A stretch of 64,000 nucleotides of DNA from UBA3951 sp050952125 (GTDB lineage Bacteria; Bacillota; Sulfobacillia; Fermentithermobacillales; Fermentithermobacillaceae): positions 62,001 through 126,000 of the forward strand of contig JBMNKK010000003.1 of the NCBI GenBank assembly GCA_050952125.1, in the 5' to 3' direction. Positions within the stretch are counted from its first letter, which is position 1. Each line of letters opens with the position of its first letter. The translations under genes and the position numbers were made by a program. The notes below the pieces were generated by a model, which was not told the DNA's origin, made no database searches, and saw only the letters and a program-made list of their open reading frames with translations. Positions 1-8,648 of the stretch are shown here, in pieces.

Positions 1-2082
1 CTGTCTCGATGGCTGGACCACATTCCCGCCGGCCTCTCCGGGCTTCTTGGAGTGAAGGCGAGGCTCCCGTTCCTCCCGGAGTTAAGGTCGAATCTCACCG
101 AGACCGTGGACGTGGACGGAACCATTAAGGATAGCGCCAGCCCCGAATTGCGGACAATCCGCCGCTCGCTGAGCGATTTCCAAGATCGCATAAGGCGTAG
201 GGCAGAGGAACTTGTCAGGCGAAAGGACATCTCTCAGTACCTGCAGGAGTCAATTGTCTCGCTGCGCGACGGTCGTTATGTGCTTCCTGTTAAGCAGGAA
301 CACGCTTCCAAGGTAAGCGGCCTTGTGCATGACCAGTCAGGTTCGGGGCAGACTCTTTTCATCGAGCCGGCCGAGCTCGTGGAAATGGGAAATCAGCTGA
401 GGCGCCTCCAACTTAAGGAGCGCGACGAGATCGACAGGATTCTGGTTGAGGTGTCGCGCCAGGTTGGAGATTCGGCGGGACCCATTACCTCCGGGTGTGA
501 GGCGTTGGCCGACTTTGACTTCGGCCTCGCCAAGGCAAGGCTGGCGTTTCGCTGGAAGGGATCGTTCCCGACTCTGAGCGAAGAGCATGTGCTCAGGTTG
601 GTTGAGGCGTGGCACCCCATGCTGACCGGGACCCCGGTGCCCTTGGATATCCACTTGTCGGAGGATGACACGCGCACAGTGGTGATTACCGGACCAAACA
701 TGGGCGGCAAGACAGTTGCCTTGAAGACTTGCGGGCTTCTCACCGCCATGGCTCTTTCAGGGTTTCCGTGCCCTTGCAGGGAGAAGTCTGTTGTCGGTGA
801 GATATCGGACGTGCTGTCTGACATCGGTGACGAGCAGTCCATCGAGGAGAACCTCAGCACGTTTTCGGCGCACATATCCAACGTGGTCCGCATCCTCAAG
901 AACGCAGGTCCCGGGAAGCTCATACTGATCGACGAGTTGGGCGCCGGCACCGACCCGCAAGAAGGTGCCGCTCTGGCTCTGGCCATCGTAAGGCGCTTGA
1001 ACGATTCAGGGGCGCTCTCGATCATCACCAGCCACTTCAGCGAACTCAAGGTTGCCGCCCAGGAGACCCCCGGTATGCGAAATGCCTCTGTGGAGTGGGA
1101 CGCGGTCAACATGCTTCCAACGTACCGGCTGGTAATCGGGCGCCCGGGCAGGTCAAATGCTTTCCTCGTCGCCAAGAGGCTCGGCCTTCCTCAAGATGTC
1201 CTGGACGAAGCCAAGATGAACATGCAGCAGGAACTGCTGAATCTTGACGAGGTCATAGAGGACATGGAGAAGTCGGCTCAGAGGGTGAGGGAGGACGCCG
1301 AGGCGGCCGCGGCCGATAGGCGAAGGGCCGCAGAACTCAGGCGCGAGTGGGAAGAGAAGACGAAGGATCTTGAGGCAAAAAGGAAAGAAGCTCTGAGTCA
1401 AGCCAAGAGGGAAGCGGCGGCTCTAGTTTCGAGAGCTCGAGTTGAGCTGGAGAAAGCGGTTAAGGAATTCAGAGATTGGGACAAGCGGGGAAGAGCCGAG
1501 TACTCGGAGGCAGTTAGAGATATGCGTGACCGGCTCCGGGCCGCGCGGGACGAGCTTGGGCACGAAGAAGAGGAAGTACTCGAGGGGCTGCCGGTTATGC
1601 CGGAAGACGCGGTGCCCGGCACTCCGGTTGCCGTGGCGGGCTTCCGGGAGCCCGGCGTCATAGTGGAGCCTCCGGATGCTGACAGGACCGCCGTGGTTAG
1701 GATCGGAGCCTTCTCGATGCGGATAAAGATCGAGGACTTGCGCCATGTCAAAGGCCAGGCGGGGGGAGACAAGCGAGGCGATGACAAAGCCGCTCGCGAG
1801 AGCCGCTCAGGGATGACGGTTCTGAAGGCCCAGGAAGTCTCGTATGAGATTGACCTCCGCGGCATGACCGGAGAAGAAGCGATCGACGCCCTCGACAAAT
1901 ACTTCGACGACGCCCTGTTGGCCGGGCTCTCTCAGGTCAGGATAATACACGGAAAGGGAACGGGCGCGCTGCGCAAGGCGGTCACGGCATACCTGAAGTC
2001 CCATCCTCGCATCTCGGAGTCGCGCCTGGGCGAGACAGGCGAAGGAGGATCCGGAGTCACCGTCGCAAAGTTCAAGCCCTGA
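1..2082 (+). CDS. mutS2: Endonuclease MutS2, 5' truncated by window edge
   Basis: The reading frame is open from base 1, so the gene begins outside the window; 693 residues are visible against roughly 780 for the family, so about 90 N-terminal residues are missing. MutS2 is a MutS-like ATPase implicated in suppressing homologous recombination and in rescue of collided ribosomes. Visible parts, numbered from base 1: a MutS core, Walker A GPNMGGKT at about 231-238, Walker B region LILIDELGAGTDP near 305-317, a long charged coiled coil (about 410-530), and a C-terminal Smr nuclease domain from about 615 with the LRG and HGKGTG motifs. It converges with the downstream PBP gene, with a hairpin over its stop codon. 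Confidence 0.95.
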   Translation: MSRWLDHIPAGLSGLLGVKARLPFLPELRSNLTETVDVDGTIKDSASPELRTIRRSLSDFQDRIRRRAEELVRRKDISQYLQESIVSLRDGRYVLPVKQEHASKVSGLVHDQSGSGQTLFIEPAELVEMGNQLRRLQLKERDEIDRILVEVSRQVGDSAGPITSGCEALADFDFGLAKARLAFRWKGSFPTLSEEHVLRLVEAWHPMLTGTPVPLDIHLSEDDTRTVVITGPNMGGKTVALKTCGLLTAMALSGFPCPCREKSVVGEISDVLSDIGDEQSIEENLSTFSAHISNVVRILKNAGPGKLILIDELGAGTDPQEGAALALAIVRRLNDSGALSIITSHFSELKVAAQETPGMRNASVEWDAVNMLPTYRLVIGRPGRSNAFLVAKRLGLPQDVLDEAKMNMQQELLNLDEVIEDMEKSAQRVREDAEAAAADRRRAAELRREWEEKTKDLEAKRKEALSQAKREAAALVSRARVELEKAVKEFRDWDKRGRAEYSEAVRDMRDRLRAARDELGHEEEEVLEGLPVMPEDAVPGTPVAVAGFREPGVIVEPPDADRTAVVRIGAFSMRIKIEDLRHVKGQAGGDKRGDDKAARESRSGMTVLKAQEVSYEIDLRGMTGEEAIDALDKYFDDALLAGLSQVRIIHGKGTGALRKAVTAYLKSHPRISESRLGETGEGGSGVTVAKFKP

Positions 2083-2104
2083 GCTCGTGAGTCGCTCAGG
2101 GCTT
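2074..2104. terminator. Hairpin at mutS2 stop, convergent junction
   Basis: A perfect 10-bp inverted repeat (AAGCCCTGAG / CTCAGGGCTT) with an 11-nt loop spans the mutS2 stop codon. It lies between convergent genes and would fold in both transcripts. No strong T run follows on the plus strand, so its efficiency as an intrinsic terminator is uncertain. Confidence 0.55.
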
Positions 2105-2148
2105 CATCGGTCTTGTCAAATGCACCACCGGCCAGGCGCCGGGCGGCT

Positions 2149-4188
2149 TTACCAGTGTCCCAGTCCGTGCGAACAGATCCCGGTGGGGGTTTGGCCCTTA
2201 ACGAAGTACTCGGTATACACGGTTTCGGCAGGGCAGAACGGTCCCGGCAGGAGCCCTGTATCTTTGCATATCTTGAGGGCCGATATCCCGGCAGGCACCT
2301 CGAAGGAACCCGTCTCATCTTTGGCGATCTCCTTCATCATCCTGCCCCAGATGAGCGCCGGGTAGCTTCCGCCGGTTATCTTCCACTGCTTCATCGTCTT
2401 GCCCTGGTCAAATCCCATCCACACTATGCCGACCGTAGACGGGGTGTAACCTGAGAACCAGGCATCTTTCCAGTCACTGGTCGTGCCGGTTTTTCCCGCG
2501 GCCGGCTTGCCTATGTTAGCCGCCGATCCCGTGCCGTGGTTGACCACTCCCTGAAGCATGCTGGTCATGAGGAAGGCCGTTTCCTCGGAAATCGCCAGCG
2601 CGCGCTTGGTCGTATTCTCTTCCAGCACCGTGCCGTTCTTGTCTTCAACCCTGAGGATCGTTATGGGATCGACGCGGATACCGCGATTGGCCAGCGTTCC
2701 GTAGGCGACTGCCATCTCAAGAGGTGACACACCGTAGGTTAGCCCGCCCATCGCCAGCGATCTTGTGTAGTCGTTGCGCCCGTCGGGTGTCCTGTCCTTC
2801 ACCAGCGACGTGATTCCCATCCTCTCGGCGGTTTCCACGCTTTTCTCTATGCCGACCATATCCTGAACCTTGGCTGCTATGACGTTCAGCGACTCCTGCA
2901 CGGCATAACGGATGGTCACCGGCACACCTGAAAATGTGCCGCTGTAGTTCTGGGGCGAGAATTCCTCTCCCGTGACTGGGTCGACCCACGTGACGGGCGT
3001 GTCCTCTACGAGAGTAATCGGAGTGATGCCTGACTCCAACGCGGGAACGTAGACGGCAAGCGGCTTGAACGCTGAGCCCGGCTGCCGCTTTGTATCTACG
3101 GCTCTATTCCAGGCTAGCATGCCTTCGTGCTTGCGCCCTCCAACCATAGCCAGTACGTGTCCGGTATCGGCATCCATGACCACTGCAGCGGCCTGCATGC
3201 TTTCCTGATCCACGTACGGGAAATCTTTATCCAGAGTGTCGCTTATGGCTTTTTCCATCGCTCGCTGCGCTTCAGGGCTGTACGATGTGTACACCCTGAG
3301 CCCGCCCCCGTACACCATCTCCGACGGGTACTTGGACAGGAGCTGCTTCAGCACGTAGTCGAGGAAATACGCGCCTTCGCTGCTCGACTCCGCGTCCCGC
3401 GGGATCGTTTCCAGCGGCCTCTGTTTGTACTCTTTGGCCTCTTCGGCCGTTATGAACTCGAACTTAGCCATCAGGTCGAGTACCAGATTGCGCCTTGAAA
3501 GGCCGCCCTCCGGGTTGTCCGCCGGATCGTAGAGATAGGGTCCGTTGATGATGCCTGCGAGGAACGCGGCCTCGTCAACCGTGACATCCCTTATAGACTT
3601 GCCGAAGAAGGCTCTCGCCGCCGCTTCGGGCCCGTATGTCCCGCGGCCGTAGGGGATGTAGTTTACATACATCTCCAGGATCTCGTTCTTTGTGTATTTC
3701 CTCTCCAACATAAGGGCAACCATGGCATCCTGGATCTTGCGGAGCCAGGTCTGAGAGTCGGTGAGGAACGCTTTCTTGGCTAGCTGCTGTGTGATCGTGC
3801 TGCCGCCTTGGATGTTCTCGTCCTCGTCTTTCGTGAGATTGTGGAAGAGCGCTCTCGCAATTGCCCTCAAGTCAACCCCGATATGGCTGTAGAACCGGTC
3901 GTCTTCCACGGATAAAACCGCATTCTTGAAGTGTTGGGGCAGTTCGTCAAACGGGACCACTACCCGGTTCTCGGTGGAGTGGAGCTCGTGCCACAATTGG
4001 CCGTTTCTGTCATAGACAAATGAAGTCTCCGATGGTTTAGGCTCAAGGTTGGAAAGTGCCGGCAGGCTTTCTCGGGCTTCTTTTACCAGGTATAGGGCAA
4101 ATCCGCCTCCTGCCAGGGCCACGACCAGGATGGTATATAGAAATATGTCTAGCCAAGGTATTCTTCTCTTAGATTTCCTCTTAGCCAT
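2149..4188 (-). CDS. Class A penicillin-binding protein (PBP1A family)
   Basis: Bifunctional peptidoglycan synthase of 679 aa that polymerises lipid II and cross-links the strands at the outer face of the membrane. A basic N-terminus and one membrane helix (about 12-34) anchor it. The GT51 glycosyltransferase domain follows, with catalytic Glu95 in the EDDRFY motif and GGSTITQQLAK at about 128-138. The transpeptidase domain has SxxK at 372-375 (nucleophile Ser372), SLN at 433-435 and KTG at 566-568. The C-terminus ends in a short Cys-containing tail. It is transcribed alone, convergent with mutS2 and divergent from tyrS. Family assignment is firm; which paralogue it corresponds to cannot be told. 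Confidence 0.94.
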   Translation of the reverse strand: MAKRKSKRRIPWLDIFLYTILVVALAGGGFALYLVKEARESLPALSNLEPKPSETSFVYDRNGQLWHELHSTENRVVVPFDELPQHFKNAVLSVEDDRFYSHIGVDLRAIARALFHNLTKDEDENIQGGSTITQQLAKKAFLTDSQTWLRKIQDAMVALMLERKYTKNEILEMYVNYIPYGRGTYGPEAAARAFFGKSIRDVTVDEAAFLAGIINGPYLYDPADNPEGGLSRRNLVLDLMAKFEFITAEEAKEYKQRPLETIPRDAESSSEGAYFLDYVLKQLLSKYPSEMVYGGGLRVYTSYSPEAQRAMEKAISDTLDKDFPYVDQESMQAAAVVMDADTGHVLAMVGGRKHEGMLAWNRAVDTKRQPGSAFKPLAVYVPALESGITPITLVEDTPVTWVDPVTGEEFSPQNYSGTFSGVPVTIRYAVQESLNVIAAKVQDMVGIEKSVETAERMGITSLVKDRTPDGRNDYTRSLAMGGLTYGVSPLEMAVAYGTLANRGIRVDPITILRVEDKNGTVLEENTTKRALAISEETAFLMTSMLQGVVNHGTGSAANIGKPAAGKTGTTSDWKDAWFSGYTPSTVGIVWMGFDQGKTMKQWKITGGSYPALIWGRMMKEIAKDETGSFEVPAGISALKICKDTGLLPGPFCPAETVYTEYFVKGQTPTGICSHGLGHW

Positions 4189-4264
4189 TTCGCGTACCCC
4201 CAGGGGGTTGATGTTTGGTGCTCATACTAAGGTAGACGTCCATTCGGCGCTGTTCGGTCCCACT

Positions 4265-4273
4265 ATTATAACA
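4265..4273 (-). promoter_or_regulatory. Extended -10 promoter element for the PBP gene
   Basis: Read on the minus strand this is TGTTATAAT, a TGn extended -10 with a consensus TATAAT hexamer. It sits about 75 bp upstream of the PBP start. No clear -35 is seen at the usual spacing. Confidence 0.45.
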
Positions 4274-4383
4274 TCTTCTGAACCGCTCTTTGCTGCTCCT
4301 GTCGGTACGGCGCCTGTGCCGGTAACGCAGCGTACAGCGCAGCTTGGGTTGGCGCGGCCACCATAGTCCTCGCAGGCTTTAAG

Positions 4384-4392
4384 TGATATAAT
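4384..4392 (+). promoter_or_regulatory. Extended -10 promoter element for tyrS
   Basis: TGATATAAT is an extended -10 with consensus TATAAT, 32 bp before the TTG start. The leader this implies is only about 25-30 nt, too short for a T-box riboswitch, which is a common control of tyrS in this phylum. No good -35 is visible. Confidence 0.5.
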
Positions 4393-4424
4393 TCCTGGAA
4401 AACGTGGCGTAGGAGGAACTCCCC

Positions 4425-5655
4425 TTGGAAAACCTTGAGGCGCGAAGACAAGTCGAAATTCTCGCTGACCGGGCTGAGACCCTGGTTACCAAGGAGGATC
4501 TCTACGAGAAGATCAAGCGCTCCCTTGAGACCAAGACCCCGATGAAGGTCAAACTCGGCGTGGACCCCAGCGCTCCCGACCTGCACCTTGGGCATGTTGT
4601 CGTCATGAAGAAACTCAGAGAGTTCCAGGAACTGGGGCATGAGATCTACTTCATAATCGGAGACTTCACGGCGATGATAGGAGACCCCAGCGGGAGGTCG
4701 ACAACGCGAAAGCAGCTTTCCATAGAGGAGGTCAGGGCAAACGCGGAGACTTATCGCCAGCAGGCCACTCTAATCCTCGATCCGGAAAAGACGCACACCG
4801 TGTTCAACAGCTCCTGGCTGACTCCTATGAACTTTGTGGATGTGATACGCCTCGGGTCGAAATTCACAGTTGCGAGAATGCTGGAGCGCGACGATTTTCA
4901 GAAGAGGTACCAAAAGGGATATCCAATCGGTGTCCACGAGTTCATGTATCCTTTGGCCCAGGCCTACGATTCCGTGGCTATCGAGGCTGACGTAGAGCTG
5001 GGCGGCACCGATCAGACTTTCAACTTGCTGGTAGGCAGAAGCATTCAGCCTGAGTTCGGGCAGAAGCCCCAAGTTTGCCTTACGCTGCCGATTCTAGTCG
5101 GCCTGGATGGGGTCCAGAAAATGTCCAAGAGCCTGGGCAACTACGTGGCAGTGAAAGATGAGCCCAAGGACATGTTTGGGAAACTCATGTCTATCCCCGA
5201 CGCTCAAATGGGCACTTACTACAGGCTTGTGCTTACGGAGAGCGAAGATTGGGTGAAATCGTTCCAGCGTGACCTGGATACCGGTAAGCTGCACCCAATG
5301 GATGCCAAGATGGACTCTGGCCGGCCGGATTGTGGAGGAGTTCCACGGCGCGACGGCAGCGGCTGAGGCAAAGGCCGAGTTTCTGCGCGTATTCCGCCAG
5401 AGAGAGATCCCGAGCGAGGTCGATGAGGTGCGCCTGGAGGATGCGAAGCAGGGTGAAGAGATTGGCCTGGCTCGCCTCGTTTCGTCGTGCGGGCTTGCCA
5501 GCTCGTCCTCCGAGGCAAGGCGCCTGGTGAAGAGCGGGGCTGTCAAGGTTGACGGGGTGAAGATTGACACCGAGTCCGCTACCGTGACATTGAAGGACAT
5601 GATGCTTCTCCAAGTGGGGAAGCGGCGCATCTGCAGGGTCAGGGTAGGTAAGTAG
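4425..5655 (+). CDS. tyrS: Tyrosyl-tRNA synthetase, interrupted by one-base frameshift
   Basis: Class I synthetase that charges tRNA-Tyr in the cytoplasm. It starts at TTG 4425 behind AGGAGGA. The catalytic part has the HIGH motif as HLGH (54-57) and KMSKS at 232-236. The first frame diverges after DAKM near base 5312 and stops at 5366. Family-like sequence (LAGRIVEEFHG and so on) resumes in the +1 frame and runs to 5655, ending with an S4 RNA-binding domain. Removing one G from the GG at 5312-5313 restores a single protein of 409 aa, the normal size. As read, the gene would lose the tRNA-anticodon-side and S4 domains. A sequencing indel is the simplest explanation; a true pseudogene would need a second tyrS. 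Confidence 0.9.
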
Positions 5656-5699
5656 CCGGATCGGGCCGGACGAACATAGCGCAGAACCTAATTGCATAT

Positions 5700-5739
5700 A
5701 ATGAGGAGCTCTTTCCAGGGGGAGGGCTCCTCATTTTTC
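5700..5739 (+). terminator. Rho-independent terminator after tyrS
   Basis: A perfect 10-bp stem, AATGAGGAGC (5700-5709) with GCTCCTCATT (5726-5735), is followed by a T run to 5738. It ends the tyrS transcript just before yunB, so yunB likely has its own promoter or relies on read-through. Confidence 0.85.
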
Positions 5740-5750
5740 GCAGGAGAAGG

Positions 5751-6395
5751 TTGCGCACCGCCAATGCCGGTCTACGCCCCGGCGTCAAGCTCGGGCTTTT
5801 CTTGGTTTTGGCCTTGATGCTGCTACTTTGGATTCTCCTGGTTGCCGAGCGGTCGATCGTCCCTACTCTCGTAGCTATCGCCGAGTCTGAAGTGGACCGG
5901 ATCGCCAACGAGGTACTCGTAGATACGATCAACGAGCACCTGACATCGCTGCTCAGGGGTAAAGTTTTGCTGGAGTTCGAGACGGGACCGACAGGCGACC
6001 TTCTGTACGTGCGCACCAATACCGCTGACTTAAGCAGGATCCAGGCAGAGGCTCTCGAGGTGCTGCAGAAAGCAGTTGACAACCTTGACGAGTTCACCAT
6101 TAGGGTGCCGCTCGGCCAGACACTCGGCTCCAAGCTGTTCGCGCCGGTTGGCCCGCGCATCCCTATCCGGGTCGTTCCTTACGGATCCGTTCGCGCTCAC
6201 ATCATCGATTCGTTCGATGTAACCGGGATTAACCAGACACGCTACAACATCTCGCTCCGCGCGACTTGCTCGGTGCGAGTGATCATCCCTCTCTTGTCGG
6301 CCCGGACGGAAACGGTTACCGACATCCCCCTTACCACGGTTCTCATCCCCGGGAAAGTGCCTGATACCTATCTCACACTGCCTCCGGCGCAGTAA
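5751..6395 (+). CDS. yunB: Sporulation protein YunB
   Basis: 214-aa membrane-anchored protein of the YunB family, which in Bacillus subtilis is sigma-E dependent and needed for normal spore formation; its biochemical role is unknown. One membrane helix at about 11-31 is followed by an extracytoplasmic domain containing the family-like stretch around RVPLGQTLGSKLFAPVGPRI and VPYGSVRAHI. The TTG at 5751 directly abuts AGGAGAAGG, so the exact start is uncertain. The gene stands alone between the tyrS terminator and the nadE promoter. Confidence 0.85.
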   Translation: MRTANAGLRPGVKLGLFLVLALMLLLWILLVAERSIVPTLVAIAESEVDRIANEVLVDTINEHLTSLLRGKVLLEFETGPTGDLLYVRTNTADLSRIQAEALEVLQKAVDNLDEFTIRVPLGQTLGSKLFAPVGPRIPIRVVPYGSVRAHIIDSFDVTGINQTRYNISLRATCSVRVIIPLLSARTETVTDIPLTTVLIPGKVPDTYLTLPPAQ

Positions 6396-6420
6396 AGGAG
6401 AGCGGAATCCTTTTATGTGT

Positions 6421-6429
6421 TGGTATAAT
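6421..6429 (+). promoter_or_regulatory. Extended -10 promoter element for nadE
   Basis: TGGTATAAT matches an extended -10. It overlaps the most upstream in-frame ATG available to nadE (6415), which argues that translation starts downstream at 6463 instead. Confidence 0.55.
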
Positions 6430-6462
6430 GAGCCGACAGGACATATTGGGAGGGTGATCGCC

Positions 6463-7200
6463 GTGGAAAAAGCAGACCTTTCCGTCAGGGTGGAGCGGTT
6501 GGTCCGGTGGATGAGGGATAGGGCCTCCGAAGCTAACGCAAAAGGCGGAGTCTTCGGAGTTTCCGGCGGCCTGGATTCCGCCCTGGTCTTGGCGCTCGCC
6601 AAGAAAGCCTGGGGTGATAGCTGCTTGGGGCTGATCTTGCCTTGCCATTCCTTGCGTGAGGATGTAGACGACGCGCTGGAACTTGTCCGGATGTTTGACT
6701 GCCCGCACCGCGTTATCGACCTCGGCCCTACATACGAGGCTTTGGTATCATCGTTCGGCGCCGGGCCGGAAGGGCCGGTGAGCGCATTGGCGCTGGCGAA
6801 CATCAAACCCCGGCTGAGGATGATCTCCCTCTACTACCACGCCAATCTTATGAACTACCTCGTGGTAGGCTCCAGCAACCGCGACGAGATCTACGTGGGA
6901 TACTCGACCAAGTACGGCGACGGTGGCGTGGACATTCAGCCCCTTGCTTCCATGACGAAAGGTGAAGTGAGGGAGATGTCTTCGTACCTCGGGGTCCCGC
7001 GGAGAATAGTCGAGAGAGTACCTTCGGCCGGGCTATGGCCAGGACAGACCGACGAGCAGGAGATGGGGATTTCGTACGAGGACCTTGACGCTTACCTCTT
7101 GGGACGGCCCGTACCGGAGGACGTCAAGGGAAAAATCCTGCGGCGACACAGGAACTCCGAGCACAAGAGGAGAATGCCTCCGTCCCCGGACTTCGTTTAG
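6463..7200 (+). CDS. nadE: NAD+ synthase (ammonia-dependent)
   Basis: Catalyses ATP-dependent amidation of deamido-NAD to NAD+, the last step of NAD biosynthesis. The 245-aa protein has the PP-loop motif SGGLDS at 34-39 and the downstream SSNRDE, YGDGGVDIQP and AGLWPGQTDE segments typical of NadE. There is no glutaminase domain, so free ammonia is the likely nitrogen source. GTG 6463 was chosen because GGGAGGG lies 8-9 bp upstream and because a TATAAT occupies the region before it; an in-frame ATG at 6415 and GTG at 6454 also exist. yebC follows 11 bp later. Confidence 0.93.
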   Translation: MEKADLSVRVERLVRWMRDRASEANAKGGVFGVSGGLDSALVLALAKKAWGDSCLGLILPCHSLREDVDDALELVRMFDCPHRVIDLGPTYEALVSSFGAGPEGPVSALALANIKPRLRMISLYYHANLMNYLVVGSSNRDEIYVGYSTKYGDGGVDIQPLASMTKGEVREMSSYLGVPRRIVERVPSAGLWPGQTDEQEMGISYEDLDAYLLGRPVPEDVKGKILRRHRNSEHKRRMPPSPDFV

Positions 7201-7211
7201 GAGGGTTCACG

Positions 7212-7958
7212 ATGGCAGGACATTCAAAATGGGCAACCATTAAGAGGCATAAGGCCAAGATGGACGCGGCCAGATCAAACGTTATCTCAAAAGCGCTTAA
7301 GGACGTCATGTTGGCGGCTCGCCACGGGGGAGGGAACCCTGACGGCAACTTCCGCCTGAAGGTGGCCATTGAGAAAGCCAGAGCGGCAAACGTTTCCGTC
7401 GACAGCATCAACCGGGCGATCAAGCGAGGTACCGGCGAGGGCGGCGACGGGGCAGCGGTTGAGGAGCTTACCTATGAGGGCTACGGGCCGGGCGGCACCG
7501 CGGTTCTCGTGGAAGCGGCCACCGATAACCGGAACAGGACCGCCGGCGAGGTACGGTTCATCTTCTCGAAGCACGGAGGCAAACTGGCCGAGATAGGAGC
7601 CGTCTCGTATCTGTTTGAGGATAAGGGCGTCATCGTCATTGAAAAGGGCGATCTATCCGAAGATGACGTGCTTGAACTGGGCATAGATGCAGGCGCGGAA
7701 GATGTCAAAACTGAAGACGACGCGTACGTGGTCTACACGACTCCTTCAGAGCTCGACTCCGTTAGGCAGCAGATCGAGAAAGCCCCGGGAGTGAAGATCA
7801 CTTCCGCGGAAGTGGATAAGCTGCCTATGACCACGGTGTCGGTTGAGGGAGAAGACGCTGAAAAGGTAATCCGGCTGTTGGACGCTCTGGATGATCACGA
7901 CGACGTCACCAAAGTCTATTCCAACTTCGATATGCCCGAAGAGGATTCAGGCTCATAA
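7212..7958 (+). CDS. yebC: YebC/PmpR family regulatory protein
   Basis: 248-aa member of the YebC family, described as DNA-binding regulators and, for some members, as translation factors that relieve ribosome stalling. The protein opens with the diagnostic MAGHSKWATIKRHK and keeps the three-domain length and the GGNPDGNFRL and YEGYGPGG motifs. It starts at ATG 7212 behind AGGAGG. It is followed by bofC and ruvCAB, an arrangement common in Firmicutes. Confidence 0.94.
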   Translation: MAGHSKWATIKRHKAKMDAARSNVISKALKDVMLAARHGGGNPDGNFRLKVAIEKARAANVSVDSINRAIKRGTGEGGDGAAVEELTYEGYGPGGTAVLVEAATDNRNRTAGEVRFIFSKHGGKLAEIGAVSYLFEDKGVIVIEKGDLSEDDVLELGIDAGAEDVKTEDDAYVVYTTPSELDSVRQQIEKAPGVKITSAEVDKLPMTTVSVEGEDAEKVIRLLDALDDHDDVTKVYSNFDMPEEDSGS

Positions 7959-7983
7959 GGCGCGGCGAATAACCCCTCACTTA

Positions 7984-8006
7984 CCAGGAAACACTATGTT
8001 TCCTGG
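7984..8006. promoter_or_regulatory. Perfect dyad upstream of bofC start
   Basis: CCAGGAAAC (7984-7992) and GTTTCCTGG (7998-8006) form a perfect 9-bp inverted repeat with a 5-nt centre. The right arm runs into the GGAG that serves as ribosome-binding site for the bofC TTG at 8018. It could be an operator or an RNA hairpin limiting translation. There is no T run, so a terminator is less likely. Confidence 0.5.
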
Positions 8007-8017
8007 AGTGATAGAGA

Positions 8018-8626
8018 TTGGCAAGACCACCGGGGAGCGTCTACAGAAAGCTGGTTACGGCGCTTCTGATCCTGTGCGGGGCGGCCAGTTCGGTCATCAT
8101 CGGGAGCATGCTCCATAGGGACGGTCGCCTCAACATCCCGTTCTTCGCCGGAGCTGCGGGAGCCGTGAAACCTCCCGTTCGAGTGATCTACGTGACCGAG
8201 TTCCTTGACTGCGGCGACGAACTCCGGGAAACCGAAAGCATATCCCCTGACGACTTACCCGTTCTTCTCGAAACCCTATCGCCTGACTGGACCGTAGCCA
8301 AGAATACCGAAGGTGAAGTCCGCCTTTGGCGCGGGGTCCCGGGATACTGCGGGACACACCACCGTCAAAGGTTAATAGCTCTGTATAGGGGCCACATCTG
8401 CGTCTTCCGGGGGCGAGAGAAGAACCCCGATTTCATCGTGCAGGAGCACCACGACATACGTGAAGTCGACCTCTTTCCCGCAGACAGGGAGTACCTCAAG
8501 AATGGCAAGGTGATCGATGTAGACGCGCCCGCGCCGGAAGGAGCGCCCGGGCTGCCCGACGATCAAGTAGATGACTGGTTCCGCGAGCGCCTGAAGAGAG
8601 AGTTGGAAGGGATAACGCTGGACTAG
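8018..8626 (+). CDS. bofC: BofC-like sporulation protein
   Basis: 202-aa exported protein with an N-terminal membrane helix (about 10-29). Its C-terminal half (WTVAKNTEGEVRLWR, GHICVFRG, VDLFPADREYLKNGKVIDV) resembles the BofC C-terminal domain. In B. subtilis, BofC is a forespore-made intermembrane protein that restrains the SpoIVB signalling protease and so pro-sigma-K processing; bofC also adjoins ruvA there. Position between yebC and ruvC supports the call. Sequence similarity is moderate, so function is inferred from domain and context. It starts at TTG, with GGAG at 8005-8008. Confidence 0.75.
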   Translation: MARPPGSVYRKLVTALLILCGAASSVIIGSMLHRDGRLNIPFFAGAAGAVKPPVRVIYVTEFLDCGDELRETESISPDDLPVLLETLSPDWTVAKNTEGEVRLWRGVPGYCGTHHRQRLIALYRGHICVFRGREKNPDFIVQEHHDIREVDLFPADREYLKNGKVIDVDAPAPEGAPGLPDDQVDDWFRERLKRELEGITLD

Positions 8627-8648
8627 GTCGAAGTCGTGCGCGGGGGTA

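Noticed and set aside
393..1175. 260-codon minus-strand frame opposite mutS2
   Set aside because: Antisense to the conserved ATPase domain of MutS2 with no recognisable protein features.
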